Shown here piece after piece: positions 10,332-19,750 of a DNA stretch of 64,000 nt. Source of the stretch: Catellicoccus marimammalium M35/04/3 (GTDB lineage: Bacteria; Bacillota; Bacilli; Lactobacillales; Catellicoccaceae); contig NZ_AMYT01000011.1 of assembly GCF_000313915.1 (NCBI RefSeq), positions 1-64,000 of the forward strand. The letters run 5' to 3'. The position numbers and the translations under genes are program-made. The notes under the pieces are model-generated. The model was not told where the DNA came from. It did not search any database and saw only the letters and a program-made list of their open reading frames with translations. How positions within the stretch are numbered: position 1 is the stretch's first letter; the number at the start of each line of letters is the position of its first letter.

Positions 10332-12140
10332 ATGAACAAAAAAGGAATTAGTATGAGTTGTGTTGCTTTATTAAGTGCACAATTTTTAATGAGTGGTGCC
10401 GTAGGATTTGCAGAAAATAAGGCAGATAAAGAGCCTTTAAAAAATAATGAAACCGATCGCGTGATTGTTAAATTGAAGAAGAACTCTAAAGTCAATGTAA
10501 AAGAATTACTTACAGATGTTCAGCAATCAACAAAAAAAGCGACAAAAGAAGATGAAGTGAAAGAAACGGTAGTGAAAAAAACATCTACAGGAGCTCAAGT
10601 GGTACAAACAGAAAAAATGACGCCAAAAGAGCAACAAGCAGTCGTTAAAGAATTGAAGAAAGATAAAAATGTTCAATATGTAGAACCAGATGTCTTTTAT
10701 AAACAAGATGATCCTTCTGATTTAGAGAAATTTATTAATCGTAATGACATGGTGCGTCAGTTACAATGGCATCTTGACTACACTCATATTAAAGAGGTGT
10801 GGAAAGAAGGATATACTGGGAAAGGAGTAACCATTGGTATCAATGACTGTGGATATATCCCACATAAAGATTTAGCACCTAACTATCTAGGAGGATATGA
10901 TTTTATTCAAAATCCACAAATGTCTCACGACCAAGATGGACGTGATGCAGATCCAACAGATAATGGGGATTGGCATTATAACGAATATGGTCAAATGGTC
11001 CCTTCTAGTTGGCATGGCACACACGTAGCAGGAATTGCGGCAGCGACTGGAAAAGGGAATAATTCAGTCACAGGCGTAGCTTATAAAGCGAAATTCACAG
11101 CTGGACGTTCATTAGGAGCAGGAGGAGGATATTTATCAGATATCGCAGATTCTTTTGCTTGGCTTGGTGGTATGGAGGTGCAAGGAGTACCTAAAAATGA
11201 ACATCCTGCAAAAGTTATTAATGCTTCTTTAGGTTCACAACCTTATCCTGGATTAGCTCCTGTTCCACAAACGTATCGCTATGTATTTGATGAATTACGC
11301 AGAAAAGGAGTTACATTAGTTATTGCGGCAGGAAATGATAATGTGGATGCAAATCGTACCACGCCAGCGAATGTCGGCAATAGTATAGTTGTAGGTTCAC
11401 ATGATGACCGTGGAGCAAAATCTGGTTTTTCTAATTGGGGAAGTGCTGTAGATGTTTATGCACCAGGTTCTAATATTTTCTCTACATGTAACAATGGTCA
11501 ACAAAGTCCTGGTCAACAAAGTGACGAATTCAAGAGTGGGACTTCAATGGCAGCTCCAGTAGTCACTGGTATTGTTGCTTTAATGTTAGAGAAAAATCCT
11601 GATTTGAAACCAGATGAAATTGAACGTATTTTGAAAGAAACCGCTCAAAAAGAATATGATCCAATGAGTAATACGACAATGAAAATTGTTAATGCCAAAG
11701 CAGCCATGGATGCAGTAAAAGCAAAAGATTCAAAGCCAGAAAAACCAGAACCAGAAAAACCGGTAGAACCAAAACCAGAAAAACCGGTAGATCCAAAACC
11801 AGATTACCCTGGAGATGTAGAAGCCGCTATGCGTAAGTATTACAAAACCAATGGTGGAAAAGATACTTATGGCGATTACCAATATACCCAATATTTCCAT
11901 GATGGTACTGCAAAATATTTCTTTACCTATGGCGTAATTTATAGAACAAAAGATAAATATTTTGCCAGTTTAATGAAAGATGAGTTAATCACAGAAATGT
12001 TCGAGCAAATGGGAGGAGAACAAACATTTGGGTTCCCAACTTCAGATATTCGCAAAGTAGGTTCACGCTATATTCAAACGTTTGAAAAAGGATTCCGTAT
12101 TATCCAACAAAAAGACAAAGTTTGGTTAGAAAAAGAATAA
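10332..12140 (+). CDS. Secreted subtilisin-family (S8) serine protease with C-terminal LGFP-like region
   Basis: A 602-residue protein starting after AAAAAGGAG. The signal peptide spans about residues 1-27 (ending VGFA). An inhibitor-I9-like propeptide (about 40-125) is followed by the catalytic domain: Asp172 in NDCGY, His228 in WHGTHVAG, oxyanion Asn335 in AAGNDN and Ser405 in GTSMAAP, so the triad is complete. A PEKP/PKPEKPVDPK linker (about 465-495) leads to a C-terminal module ending with LGFP-like FGFPTSDIRKVG...FEKGF. No sorting signal is present, so it is probably released or held by the C-terminal module. The linker resembles that of the surface protein at the window start. The substrate is unknown. 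Confidence 0.93.
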   Translation: MNKKGISMSCVALLSAQFLMSGAVGFAENKADKEPLKNNETDRVIVKLKKNSKVNVKELLTDVQQSTKKATKEDEVKETVVKKTSTGAQVVQTEKMTPKEQQAVVKELKKDKNVQYVEPDVFYKQDDPSDLEKFINRNDMVRQLQWHLDYTHIKEVWKEGYTGKGVTIGINDCGYIPHKDLAPNYLGGYDFIQNPQMSHDQDGRDADPTDNGDWHYNEYGQMVPSSWHGTHVAGIAAATGKGNNSVTGVAYKAKFTAGRSLGAGGGYLSDIADSFAWLGGMEVQGVPKNEHPAKVINASLGSQPYPGLAPVPQTYRYVFDELRRKGVTLVIAAGNDNVDANRTTPANVGNSIVVGSHDDRGAKSGFSNWGSAVDVYAPGSNIFSTCNNGQQSPGQQSDEFKSGTSMAAPVVTGIVALMLEKNPDLKPDEIERILKETAQKEYDPMSNTTMKIVNAKAAMDAVKAKDSKPEKPEPEKPVEPKPEKPVDPKPDYPGDVEAAMRKYYKTNGGKDTYGDYQYTQYFHDGTAKYFFTYGVIYRTKDKYFASLMKDELITEMFEQMGGEQTFGFPTSDIRKVGSRYIQTFEKGFRIIQQKDKVWLEKE

Positions 12141-12148
12141 AAGAAAAA

Positions 12149-12174
12149 AGCACAGAGAATACTCTGTGCTTTTA
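12149..12174. terminator. Bidirectional terminator after protease gene
   Basis: GCACAGAG and CTCTGTGC (12150-12169) with loop AATA, flanked by an A-run and T-run, lie between convergent genes. The right flank overlaps the stop codon of the minus-strand membrane-protein gene. Confidence 0.85.
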
Positions 12175-12750
12175 TGTGTCTTGTTGATAATATAAAAAGA
12201 AATTCAAAATTATAAGTAGTAATGCAGAGGTTACAAAAATATAAGCCAATAAATCATAGGTTAATAAGACGAAAAATAACGCAATCCAAACAAAAGGAAT
12301 CCATCGTTCTCGATGGATAAGATGGAAAAAGAGACTGATATTTCCTAAAAGTAAGAAAATACCAATACTCCAAGGAAAGAAAGATAGAATTGCGCTTTGT
12401 TGAAAGACAAGCAATAAAATAATATTTGCAACATACCATAGAATACTAAATAATCCTAAGAAAAATTCTGCCCACCAAAAATGATTTAATGAATCTGGAT
12501 GATATTGATCTTTATGATCAATATAATAGAACCATTGATTTTGAAAAAATAGGAATGGCAAAATATAAAATAAAATACTAGAAAGATTACAAAAAAGATT
12601 ATCTAAGGGATGTCCTTCAACAAGAAAGAAGGTAGTTAAATCTCCTTGTAATGTTTCTGAAGAATATAAAAAAGTATAGCGTAGTGCTAAACAATAAAAA
12701 ATGCTCAGGACTACTAAAAAAATAATTTTAAACATTTTTCTTTTTGTCAT
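12172..12750 (-). CDS. Hypothetical multi-pass membrane protein
   Basis: A 192-residue protein with about five to six hydrophobic helices (FKIIFLVVLSIFYCLAL, ILFYILPFLFF, LFSILWYVANIILLLVF, WIALFFVLLTYDLLAYI and a C-terminal ILNFFLYY). There are few charged residues, with a loop rich in His/Asp/Tyr around residues 76-90 (YYIDHKDQYH). I recognise no family. Its 5' leader, read on the minus strand, contains UACCCCUA, complementary to the loop motif of the 9.4-9.8 kb hairpin array. The gene stands alone between convergent and divergent neighbours. Confidence 0.65.
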   Translation of the reverse strand: MTKRKMFKIIFLVVLSIFYCLALRYTFLYSSETLQGDLTTFFLVEGHPLDNLFCNLSSILFYILPFLFFQNQWFYYIDHKDQYHPDSLNHFWWAEFFLGLFSILWYVANIILLLVFQQSAILSFFPWSIGIFLLLGNISLFFHLIHRERWIPFVWIALFFVLLTYDLLAYIFVTSALLLIILNFFLYYQQDT

Positions 12751-13047
12751 ATCGTCATCTCTTTCTTCTTAGTCATAGAAAGGGACATAGTGTCTTATGA
12801 TAGGGGTATTTTATCTATTTAAGGGTTTTGTTAATATAAAAATGAATTCTTTTTAAGTTTCTTTTATATTATATCATAAAGTTGTATTTTATTCTTGAGA
12901 AATTTTTGATTTTTATCAATTTTTTTTGATATGAAGTTAAGTCCTAAAAAAATAGAGACATTTCTAATGAAAAAGAAGAAAGATTAAAATAACTAGAAAA
13001 AACGTTATAATATGCGAGTTGATTTTGTATAAGAAGGTAATAAAAAA
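12751..13047. other. Intergenic region around the solitary array-like motif
   Basis: Apart from the motif at 12793-12815 and the ribosome site of the membrane-protein gene (AAGAAGAAAGAGATG on the minus strand), the stretch is very AT-rich and holds no coding region. A TATAAT-like box near 13006 cannot be assigned to a gene. Confidence 0.4.
12793..12815 (+). repeat. Solitary diverged copy of array hairpin 2
   Basis: On the plus strand TCTTATGATA-GGGGTAT-TTTAT matches array hairpin 2 (from 9399) at about 21 of 24 aligned positions with a 2-nt gap. Around the loop AGGGGT only a weak 6-bp stem (TATGAT/ATTTTA with G-U) can form. It lies 43-65 nt upstream of the minus-strand start at 12750, so that gene's leader carries the complement. 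Confidence 0.5.
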
Positions 13048-13076
13048 GCAGACGTTAACGTCTGCTTTCTCTTTTT
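13048..13076. terminator. Terminator of LPXTG protein gene
   Basis: The perfect palindrome GCAGACGTTAACGTCTGC (13048-13065) is flanked by an A-run on the left (a U-run on the minus strand) and T-rich sequence on the right, just after the minus-strand stop at 13083. Confidence 0.85.
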
Positions 13077-13082
13077 ACTTTT

Positions 13083-14465
13083 TTATGCTTGTTTTTTCTT
13101 TTCTAAAGTGAACCAACCAATTGTAGCTAGTGTTACGCATACAAGACCAAAGAAAATCCATTCTTGAGAAGAGTGAGTTCCTGTTTGTGGTAAATCACCA
13201 GAAATGGTATTGGCCTCTTTATTTTTATGGTTAGGATAAGAATTAGAAGAAGTTCCACCACCCATTATTTCAAGATGTTTTTTATCGGTTGTACTACTTG
13301 TTGAGTCACTATTCGTTGCATCTTCTTCAGAAGAAGTACTTGTAGAAGAAGTTTTTGTTGTATCTTTGTCTGAAGAGGATGCTGAACTTGTTGTAGAAGT
13401 AGTACTAGATTCTGGAGTGAAAGAAGAGCTTCCACTTACAGATTCAGAAGTAGTGGAAGAAGTACCACTTGCTTCGGATGTAGAAGTAGTAGATCCTCCA
13501 CCTACTGGAAATTGATCAGAATGATGTCCACCAGAATGTCCTTGGTCAGAAGAATCCGTATCTGAATTTGACTCTGATGGGACAGGCGTTGGTGTTACTC
13601 CACCTGCTGTTCCTGAACCCCCAACGGTTAAAGAAGCACCTACTTGCATCACTTTTAATTGGTCAGATTTTCCAGAAACTTGATTATTTACACTTACTTG
13701 ACCAGAAGTCGTCGGTGTAGAATGATAGACAATTTGTACTGCTTGGTTTAAGTCAGGGATTTTAATGGTGAATTTATTTCCTTCAATAATTGGTTTGATA
13801 GAAGGATCAACGGTTCCTGTGAAATTCCCTTGAGCGTCTGCTGTTCCTAAACTGACTTGAATTGAGTTAGGATCTAGCTGTTGTGGTCCAAATAATGTAT
13901 CGGTAATTACAACATTTGTGCGATGTTCTGAATTGGGATTATAAAGAATATCCCAGGTTGGTTGGTTATTTCCATCAATCCAACCTGCTTTATGTATTTC
14001 AGACTGTTCATACTTTTGGTCAACCGTACCATTTCCCCAAATAGATAAAGTCCCATGAATATTCGTCATTGGGTGTTGAGATAGATAGGAATTAAATGTT
14101 AATGTTCCTACACGTTGTCCTTTTTTAATAGTGAATGTCCCAATTACTTTACCATCACTAGTTTTTACTTCAAATGAAGTGTCTGTCAAAATTTGTACGT
14201 TATCAGGGATAGTGAAAGTCGCTGTATCTCCATTTTGAATACTCGTTCCATTAGGGATGGACCAATCATAAGTAATTTCATAATTGTCGTAACGATCTAA
14301 GTCATCCTTATCTGTAACATTTTCACCACTAGAAGTAGTTACTGTAGCATCTTGTGCAGTATTACCTGTAATATCAATCTCTTTTCCATAAATATTTAAT
14401 GGGGTTAGTAGAAAAGAAAAAAGTAAAGTAAAAAGAAGGGTTAGTGAAATCCATTTTTTTTTCAT
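13083..14465 (-). CDS. LPXTG-anchored adhesin-like surface protein
   Basis: A 460-residue protein starting at 14465 (MKKKWISLTL), behind AAGGAGG on the minus strand. The signal peptide covers about residues 1-28. An Ig-like adhesin region follows (NYEITYDWSIPNGTSIQNGD, then VQILTD... and NVVITDTLFGPQQLDPNSI), typical of collagen- or fibrinogen-binding A-domain folds. A Ser/Thr-rich stalk (about residues 285-410) precedes the sortase signal LPQTG, a hydrophobic helix and the tail EKKKQA. Sortase A should link it to peptidoglycan. The ligand is unknown. It is monocistronic and divergent from the alaS region. Confidence 0.9.
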   Translation of the reverse strand: MKKKWISLTLLFTLLFSFLLTPLNIYGKEIDITGNTAQDATVTTSSGENVTDKDDLDRYDNYEITYDWSIPNGTSIQNGDTATFTIPDNVQILTDTSFEVKTSDGKVIGTFTIKKGQRVGTLTFNSYLSQHPMTNIHGTLSIWGNGTVDQKYEQSEIHKAGWIDGNNQPTWDILYNPNSEHRTNVVITDTLFGPQQLDPNSIQVSLGTADAQGNFTGTVDPSIKPIIEGNKFTIKIPDLNQAVQIVYHSTPTTSGQVSVNNQVSGKSDQLKVMQVGASLTVGGSGTAGGVTPTPVPSESNSDTDSSDQGHSGGHHSDQFPVGGGSTTSTSEASGTSSTTSESVSGSSSFTPESSTTSTTSSASSSDKDTTKTSSTSTSSEEDATNSDSTSSTTDKKHLEIMGGGTSSNSYPNHKNKEANTISGDLPQTGTHSSQEWIFFGLVCVTLATIGWFTLEKKKQA

Positions 14466-14760
14466 AACCGAGCCTCCTTGTGAATACGACACAATTTAAT
14501 GATAGCACAGGGAAGAATCGAAAAAGAATGAATGAAGAAGGAATGGAGTTGTCATTTTATTGATAACTAAAAGAAACTTTTGCAAAAGAGTGAGGAATGA
14601 TTGTTATTATTCACACAAATAGAAAGAAAAGAAGAATATATAAATATAAAAAATACAATAAAATTACGTTTTTGTTTTTTGTGAATAGAATCGACAAATA
14701 GAAAAACAAAATTTACTTCTGTTTGATTAAAATACAAGTAAAAAGGAAGAAAGTAAGGAA
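14466..14760. other. AT-rich spacer between adhesin gene and alaS promoter
   Basis: About 300 bp with no plausible coding region or clear structured element. It should contain the minus-strand promoter of the adhesin gene, but I cannot pick a convincing box pair. Confidence 0.4.
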
Positions 14761-14766
14761 AAGCAC

Positions 14767-14796
14767 TTGACGGAAAAGCGAGAAAAAAATTATAAT
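14767..14796 (+). promoter_or_regulatory. Promoter of alaS T-box transcript
   Basis: TTGACG (14767-14772) and TATAAT (14791-14796) are separated by 18 bp, immediately upstream of the T-box leader. Confidence 0.85.
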
Positions 14797-14829
14797 AGGT
14801 CTGTATCTATAATTAAGAGGAAGATAGTA

Positions 14830-15025
14830 ATCAAATTCATGGACAGAGAGTATTTGCGAGGCTGAAACAAATACCGTGATGGATTATTATTTGCTACCTC
14901 AAGCAAGAATTAGAAATAATTCCGTACATTCTGCGTTAAAGAATATGAAAGAGGTAATGTCAACAGCATTGCAATCAAGGTGGTACCGCGCATGTCGTCC
15001 TTGAATTGTAATGGTGTTTTTTTAT
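14830..15025 (+). promoter_or_regulatory. T-box riboswitch controlling alaS
   Basis: The canonical T-box AAGGTGGTACCGCG is at 14977-14990, just before the terminator arms CATTGCAATCAAGG (14967-14980) and CCTTGAATTGTAATG (14999-15013) with a T-run. Stem I begins around GAGAGTATTTGCGAGGCTGAAAC. A plausible Ala specifier GCT lies at 14893-14895, followed by A. Uncharged tRNA-Ala would stabilise the antiterminator. The class is certain from the T-box sequence and the downstream alaS; the specifier position is less certain. Confidence 0.93.
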
Positions 15026-15090
15026 ATTTAAAAATAAAATCTACCTATTATAAACGAATGAAATTTTATGAATGAACAAGGAGAAATGAT

Positions 15091-17727
15091 ATGAAATCAT
15101 TAACAAGTGCGGAAGTCCGTCAGATGTTTTTAGACTTTTTCAAAACAAAAGGGCATAGCGTAGAGCCAAGTGCATCTTTAATCCCTGTAGATGATCCAAC
15201 ATTATTATGGATTAACTCTGGAGTAGCTACATTGAAAAAATATTTCGATGGAACAGTTGTACCAAAGAATCATCGTATTACAAATGCTCAAAAGAGTATC
15301 CGTACCAACGATATTGAAAATGTAGGGAAAACAGCTCGTCACCATACAATGTTTGAAATGTTAGGTAACTTTTCAATTGGTGATTATTTCAAACCAGAAG
15401 CGATTGCTTGGGCTTGGGAATTTTTAACAAGTCCAGAATGGATGGATTTTGATAAAGAAAAATTATATGTAACAGTTTATCCAAAAGATGAAGAAGCAAA
15501 ACGTTATTGGTTAGAAACAGGAGTAGCAGAAGATCATATTGTTCCTGTAGAAGATAACTTCTGGGATATCGGTGCAGGTCCATGTGGGCCAGACTCAGAA
15601 ATTTTCTATGACCGTGGACAAGAATACAATGATTTACCAGAAGATCATCCAGAAAGCTATCCTGGTGGTGAAAATGAACGTTACTTAGAAATTTGGAACT
15701 TAGTATTCTCTGAATTTAACCACACACCAGAACATACTTATGAACCATTGCCACATAAAAATATTGATACGGGCATGGGCTTAGAACGTATGGTATCTAT
15801 TATTCAAGATGCACCAACAAACTTTGAAACTGATTTATTCTTACCAATTATTCATGCGACAGAAGAATTAGCAGATGGCGTAAAATACGGAGAAGATGAA
15901 GAACAAAAAGTATCTTTCAAAGTAATTGCCGACCATATTCGTGCAGTTTCTTTTGCGATTGGAGATGGCGCACTACCTTCTAATGAAGGTCGTGGTTATG
16001 TATTACGTCGCTTAATCCGTCGTGCAGTAATGCATGGTAAAAAATTAGGAATTCATAAACCTTTCTTATATACATTAGTTCCTGTGGTTGGACACATTAT
16101 GGAAAGTTACTATCCAGAAGTATTAGAAAAACGTGAATTCATTGAAAAAGTAATCCGTATGGAAGAAGAACGCTTCTATGAAACAATGAATGATGGATTA
16201 CATATCTTAGAATCTAAATTAGAAGAATTAAAAGCAAACAATGAAACAATCTTAGGTGGAGAAGTGATCTTCCAACTTTATGATACTTATGGTTTCCCAG
16301 TGGAATTAACAGAAGAAGTAGCTCAAGATGCTGGTTTTGCAGTTGACCATGAAGGATTTGAACGTGAAATGGAAGCTCAACGTACTCGTGCGCGTAATGC
16401 TCGTAGTAACGAACAATCTATGAAAACTCAATCTGGATTATTAACTGACTTTACCGAAGAATCAGTCTTCACAGGTTACTTAGAAGGAAAAACAACAGCA
16501 AAACCAATCTTAATTGTTAAAGATGAAGAAGCTGTAGAATCTATGAATGCAGGAACTGCAAAAGTAATCTTTAACCGTACACCATTCTACGCTGAAATGG
16601 GTGGACAAATTGCAGATATCGGTGTGATTGAACAAGCAGATGGTTTAGTTATCGGACAAGTGATTGATGTACAAAAAGCACCAAATGGACAACCATTACA
16701 TGTCATTGAATTAGAACAACCATTAACAGTAGGTCAAGAATACGTATTACGTATTGATCAAAAACGTCGTCAATTAATTGCAAATAACCACACAGCGACT
16801 CACTTATTACACCAAGCATTGAAAGATGTTTTAGGAGAACATGCCAACCAAGCAGGTTCATTAGTAACAGAAGATTATTTACGTTTTGACTTCACACACT
16901 TTGGTCAAGTGACAAAAGAAGAATTAGCGCAAATGGAAGCAGAAGTAAATGAAAAAATCTTTGCGGCTTTACCAGTAGAAACCATTGAAACAACATTAGA
17001 CAAAGCAAAAGAAATGGGCGCAATGGCTTTATTTGGTGAAAAATATGGCGATGAAGTTCGTGTTGTAGACATTGACGAATGGAGTATTGAATTATGTGGG
17101 GGGACTCACGTGAAAAATACAAGTCAATTAGGAATTTTCAAAATTGTTTCTGAATCAGGAATTGGAGCTGGCGTTCGTCGTATCGAAGCGGTTACAAGTA
17201 AAAAAGCTTATGAAATGATCTGCGCAGAAGAACGTGTCTTACACGAAGTAGCTACTGAAGTGAAAGCACCAAACGTTTTAGATGCTGCTCAAAAAGTAGC
17301 TCATTTAAATACTCAATTGAAAGAAGCACAAAAAGAAAATGAACGCTTAAATACAAAATTAGCGAATCAACAAGCAGGGTCTATCTTTGAAGATGTGAAA
17401 GAAGCAAATGGTAAATCTTACATTGCTGCGAAAGTTCAAGCTTCAGATATGAATCAATTACGTCAACTAGCAGACCAATGGAAACAAAAATCTGTTTCTG
17501 ATGTCTTAGTATTAGCATTAGTTCATGAAGGTAAAGTAAACTTACTAGCAGCTGTTTCTGAAGACTTAATCAAAGAAGGTTATAAAGCTGGAGACTTAAT
17601 TAAAGAAATCGCACCATGTGTTGGTGGTGGCGGTGGTGGTCGTCCACAATTAGCACAAGCCGGTGGTAAAAATCCAGCAGGATTAGAAGAAGCGTTTGCT
17701 CGTGTTGCGTCTTGGTTAGAAAAGTAG
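15091..17727 (+). CDS. alaS: Alanyl-tRNA synthetase
   Basis: A full-length 878-residue class II synthetase charging tRNA-Ala, with editing of mischarged Ser/Gly. The aminoacylation core appears at the N terminus ([39 protein letters not shown]). The editing domain has the HTATHLLH motif and [12 protein letters not shown] (Cys near residue 668). A C-terminal oligomerisation/C-Ala region ends with a Gly-rich [16 protein letters not shown]. The ribosome site CAAGGAGAAATG precedes the ATG. Expression is controlled by the upstream T-box. It heads a probable run with the unknown gene at 17737 and murC. Confidence 0.98.
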   Translation: MKSLTSAEVRQMFLDFFKTKGHSVEPSASLIPVDDPTLLWINSGVATLKKYFDGTVVPKNHRITNAQKSIRTNDIENVGKTARHHTMFEMLGNFSIGDYFKPEAIAWAWEFLTSPEWMDFDKEKLYVTVYPKDEEAKRYWLETGVAEDHIVPVEDNFWDIGAGPCGPDSEIFYDRGQEYNDLPEDHPESYPGGENERYLEIWNLVFSEFNHTPEHTYEPLPHKNIDTGMGLERMVSIIQDAPTNFETDLFLPIIHATEELADGVKYGEDEEQKVSFKVIADHIRAVSFAIGDGALPSNEGRGYVLRRLIRRAVMHGKKLGIHKPFLYTLVPVVGHIMESYYPEVLEKREFIEKVIRMEEERFYETMNDGLHILESKLEELKANNETILGGEVIFQLYDTYGFPVELTEEVAQDAGFAVDHEGFEREMEAQRTRARNARSNEQSMKTQSGLLTDFTEESVFTGYLEGKTTAKPILIVKDEEAVESMNAGTAKVIFNRTPFYAEMGGQIADIGVIEQADGLVIGQVIDVQKAPNGQPLHVIELEQPLTVGQEYVLRIDQKRRQLIANNHTATHLLHQALKDVLGEHANQAGSLVTEDYLRFDFTHFGQVTKEELAQMEAEVNEKIFAALPVETIETTLDKAKEMGAMALFGEKYGDEVRVVDIDEWSIELCGGTHVKNTSQLGIFKIVSESGIGAGVRRIEAVTSKKAYEMICAEERVLHEVATEVKAPNVLDAAQKVAHLNTQLKEAQKENERLNTKLANQQAGSIFEDVKEANGKSYIAAKVQASDMNQLRQLADQWKQKSVSDVLVLALVHEGKVNLLAAVSEDLIKEGYKAGDLIKEIAPCVGGGGGGRPQLAQAGGKNPAGLEEAFARVASWLEK

Positions 17728-17736
17728 GCGATAAAA

Positions 17737-18354
17737 ATGACGACACCGTTTCGTTTTCCCATATATGATGATGAGTCTGGGGTGTTCAATTTTCCACATA
17801 AAAAAGAATTGAAAATTGATTCGATTCCAGAGTGGAAAAAAGAAAAAAATCAACAACCCGCGATTTATCATCGCAAACAAGATTTTGTGAAACCTAAATG
17901 GTCACAAAATAAAGAAAAGAAAAATGTACCTTTACCAATTGAAATTGAGCCTTATGCTTCCTATGATGAGCCAGATACCAATGAGATTGAAGAAATTAAT
18001 TTGTTATCGAATCAAGGAACGGTTCAGCAACAATTGAAAAAAGCTGAAGAAGCAGCAGAAACAAAGGTACAAGATGAAACTGGAAAAGAAGTTGAAATAG
18101 AAGAGGCGAAAGAAGAAGAAAAGGAAACTCCTTCATCAAAAGAAGGAGCTCCTACTTCTGTTTATGCTCAATTTGCTAATTCAATTTCGCCAGAAGAAAA
18201 ACAAAGAAAGCAGCAACAAGAAGAAGAACTCGCTGAAACAAAAGATAAGCTTCCACAGATTAAAGAGAGTATCCAACGTGTTCGTGAAATTCAACGAGCA
18301 GATATTCCATTTTGTCGGAAACAAACAGAACGAAGTAAAGAAGGAAGAAAGTAA
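17737..18354 (+). CDS. Hypothetical highly charged protein
   Basis: A 205-residue cytoplasmic-looking protein without signal peptide or membrane segment. The N-terminal 60 residues are ordered and aromatic (FRFPIYDDESGVFNFPHKK). The middle is Glu/Lys-rich and probably disordered or coiled coil (EEAKEEEKE). The C-terminal part is helical with Arg/Gln (RVREIQRADIPFCRK). It starts 9 bp after alaS and its stop abuts the murC start, so it is translated in the alaS-murC transcript. No family is recognised. Its position beside murC suggests, only weakly, an envelope or division link. There is no strong Shine-Dalgarno sequence. Confidence 0.8.
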   Translation: MTTPFRFPIYDDESGVFNFPHKKELKIDSIPEWKKEKNQQPAIYHRKQDFVKPKWSQNKEKKNVPLPIEIEPYASYDEPDTNEIEEINLLSNQGTVQQQLKKAEEAAETKVQDETGKEVEIEEAKEEEKETPSSKEGAPTSVYAQFANSISPEEKQRKQQQEEELAETKDKLPQIKESIQRVREIQRADIPFCRKQTERSKEGRK

Positions 18355-19698
18355 ATGGAAATTAGTAAAGATAAATGCTATCATTTCGTCGGAATTAAAG
18401 GCTCTGGAATGAGCTCTTTAGCCCTAATCTTGCATGAAAAAGGGTTCAATGTACAAGGAAGTGATGTGGAAAATTACTTTTTTACCCAAAGAGATTTAGA
18501 AAGTAATCATATTCCACTATATCCATTTTCTAAAGACAACATTCAAGAAGATAAAGATATGATTGTTATCGCTGGAAATGCATTTTCTGACGACCACGAA
18601 GAATTACAGGCTGCTCGTGAAAAAGGAATTCCTGTGATTCGTTATCATGATTTTTTAGGAGAATTAATTCGTGATTATACAAGTATTGCGGTAACTGGAG
18701 CTCATGGAAAAACGAGTACTACAGGAATGTTAGCTCACGTATTAAGTGAAGTAGCACCAACAAGTTACTTAATTGGAGATGGTACGGGTCATGGAGAAGC
18801 CGATGCTCAATACTTTGCTTTTGAAGCTTGTGAGTATAAACGTCATTTCTTAGCTTATTCTCCAGATTATGCGATTATGACAAACATTGATTATGACCAT
18901 CCAGATTATTATACAAGTATTGATGATGTGTTCTCTGCCTTTCAATCTTTAGCCAATCAAGTGAAAAAAGGTATCATTGCTTTTGGAGATGATCCATATT
19001 TACGCAAAATTAAAGCCGATGTACCTATTTATTATTATGGTGTTCAAGATGAAGATGACTTCAAGGCGGATGATATTAAACGTACAGTAAATGGTTCAAT
19101 TTTCACTGTTTACCATGATGGAAAAGCGATTGGTACGTTTGAATTACCAGCGTTTGGTTTACACAATATCTTCAATGCGACAGCAGTCATTGCGGTAGCT
19201 TACTTAGAAGGAGAAGATATGGAAGATGTAGCCCATGCATTGAAAACTTTTGGTGGGGTAAAACGTCGCTTTAGTGAAAAAACAATTGGGGATATGACGA
19301 TTGTAGATGACTACGCACACCATCCATCAGAAATTCGTGCCACGATTGATGCTGCACGTCAAAAATATCCAAACAAAGAGATTGTAGCAGTCTTCCAACC
19401 TCATACTTTCACACGTACGATTGCGTTAATGCACGAATTTGCTGAAGCGTTAGATTTAGCAGATACAGTATATCTTTGTGATATCTTTGGTTCTGCTCGT
19501 GAAGACAGTGGAGATGTTAAAATTGAAGATTTGTCGCAATTAATTCATAAAGGTGGTAAAGTATTAAAAGAAGATAATATGTCTCCATTATTAGACCATG
19601 AAGATGCCGTAATTATTTTTATGGGAGCAGGAGATGTACAAAAATTTGAAACTGCCTATGAAAAATTATATTTATCCACACAGACAAGTAATCAATAA
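18355..19698 (+). CDS. murC: UDP-N-acetylmuramate--L-alanine ligase
   Basis: A 447-residue ATP-dependent Mur ligase adding L-Ala to UDP-MurNAc, the first peptide step of peptidoglycan precursor synthesis. The N-terminal nucleotide-sugar loop [15 protein letters not shown], the ATP loop [11 protein letters not shown] (about residues 114-124), the central DYDHPDYY and the late [11 protein letters not shown] block are all intact. The start directly follows the stop of the preceding gene (TAAATG). Length is normal for MurC. It is cotranscribed with its upstream neighbours and followed by a helicase gene after 52 bp. Confidence 0.97.
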   Translation: MEISKDKCYHFVGIKGSGMSSLALILHEKGFNVQGSDVENYFFTQRDLESNHIPLYPFSKDNIQEDKDMIVIAGNAFSDDHEELQAAREKGIPVIRYHDFLGELIRDYTSIAVTGAHGKTSTTGMLAHVLSEVAPTSYLIGDGTGHGEADAQYFAFEACEYKRHFLAYSPDYAIMTNIDYDHPDYYTSIDDVFSAFQSLANQVKKGIIAFGDDPYLRKIKADVPIYYYGVQDEDDFKADDIKRTVNGSIFTVYHDGKAIGTFELPAFGLHNIFNATAVIAVAYLEGEDMEDVAHALKTFGGVKRRFSEKTIGDMTIVDDYAHHPSEIRATIDAARQKYPNKEIVAVFQPHTFTRTIALMHEFAEALDLADTVYLCDIFGSAREDSGDVKIEDLSQLIHKGGKVLKEDNMSPLLDHEDAVIIFMGAGDVQKFETAYEKLYLSTQTSNQ

Positions 19699-19750
19699 AT
19701 AGAAGAAAGGATCTGGGTAACTGGGTCCTTTTTTGTTAAGGAGGAAGAAA

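Noticed and set aside
13083-14465. Complete adhesin plus sortase locus
   Set aside because: No sortase or pilin genes are adjacent; only the single LPXTG protein is supported.
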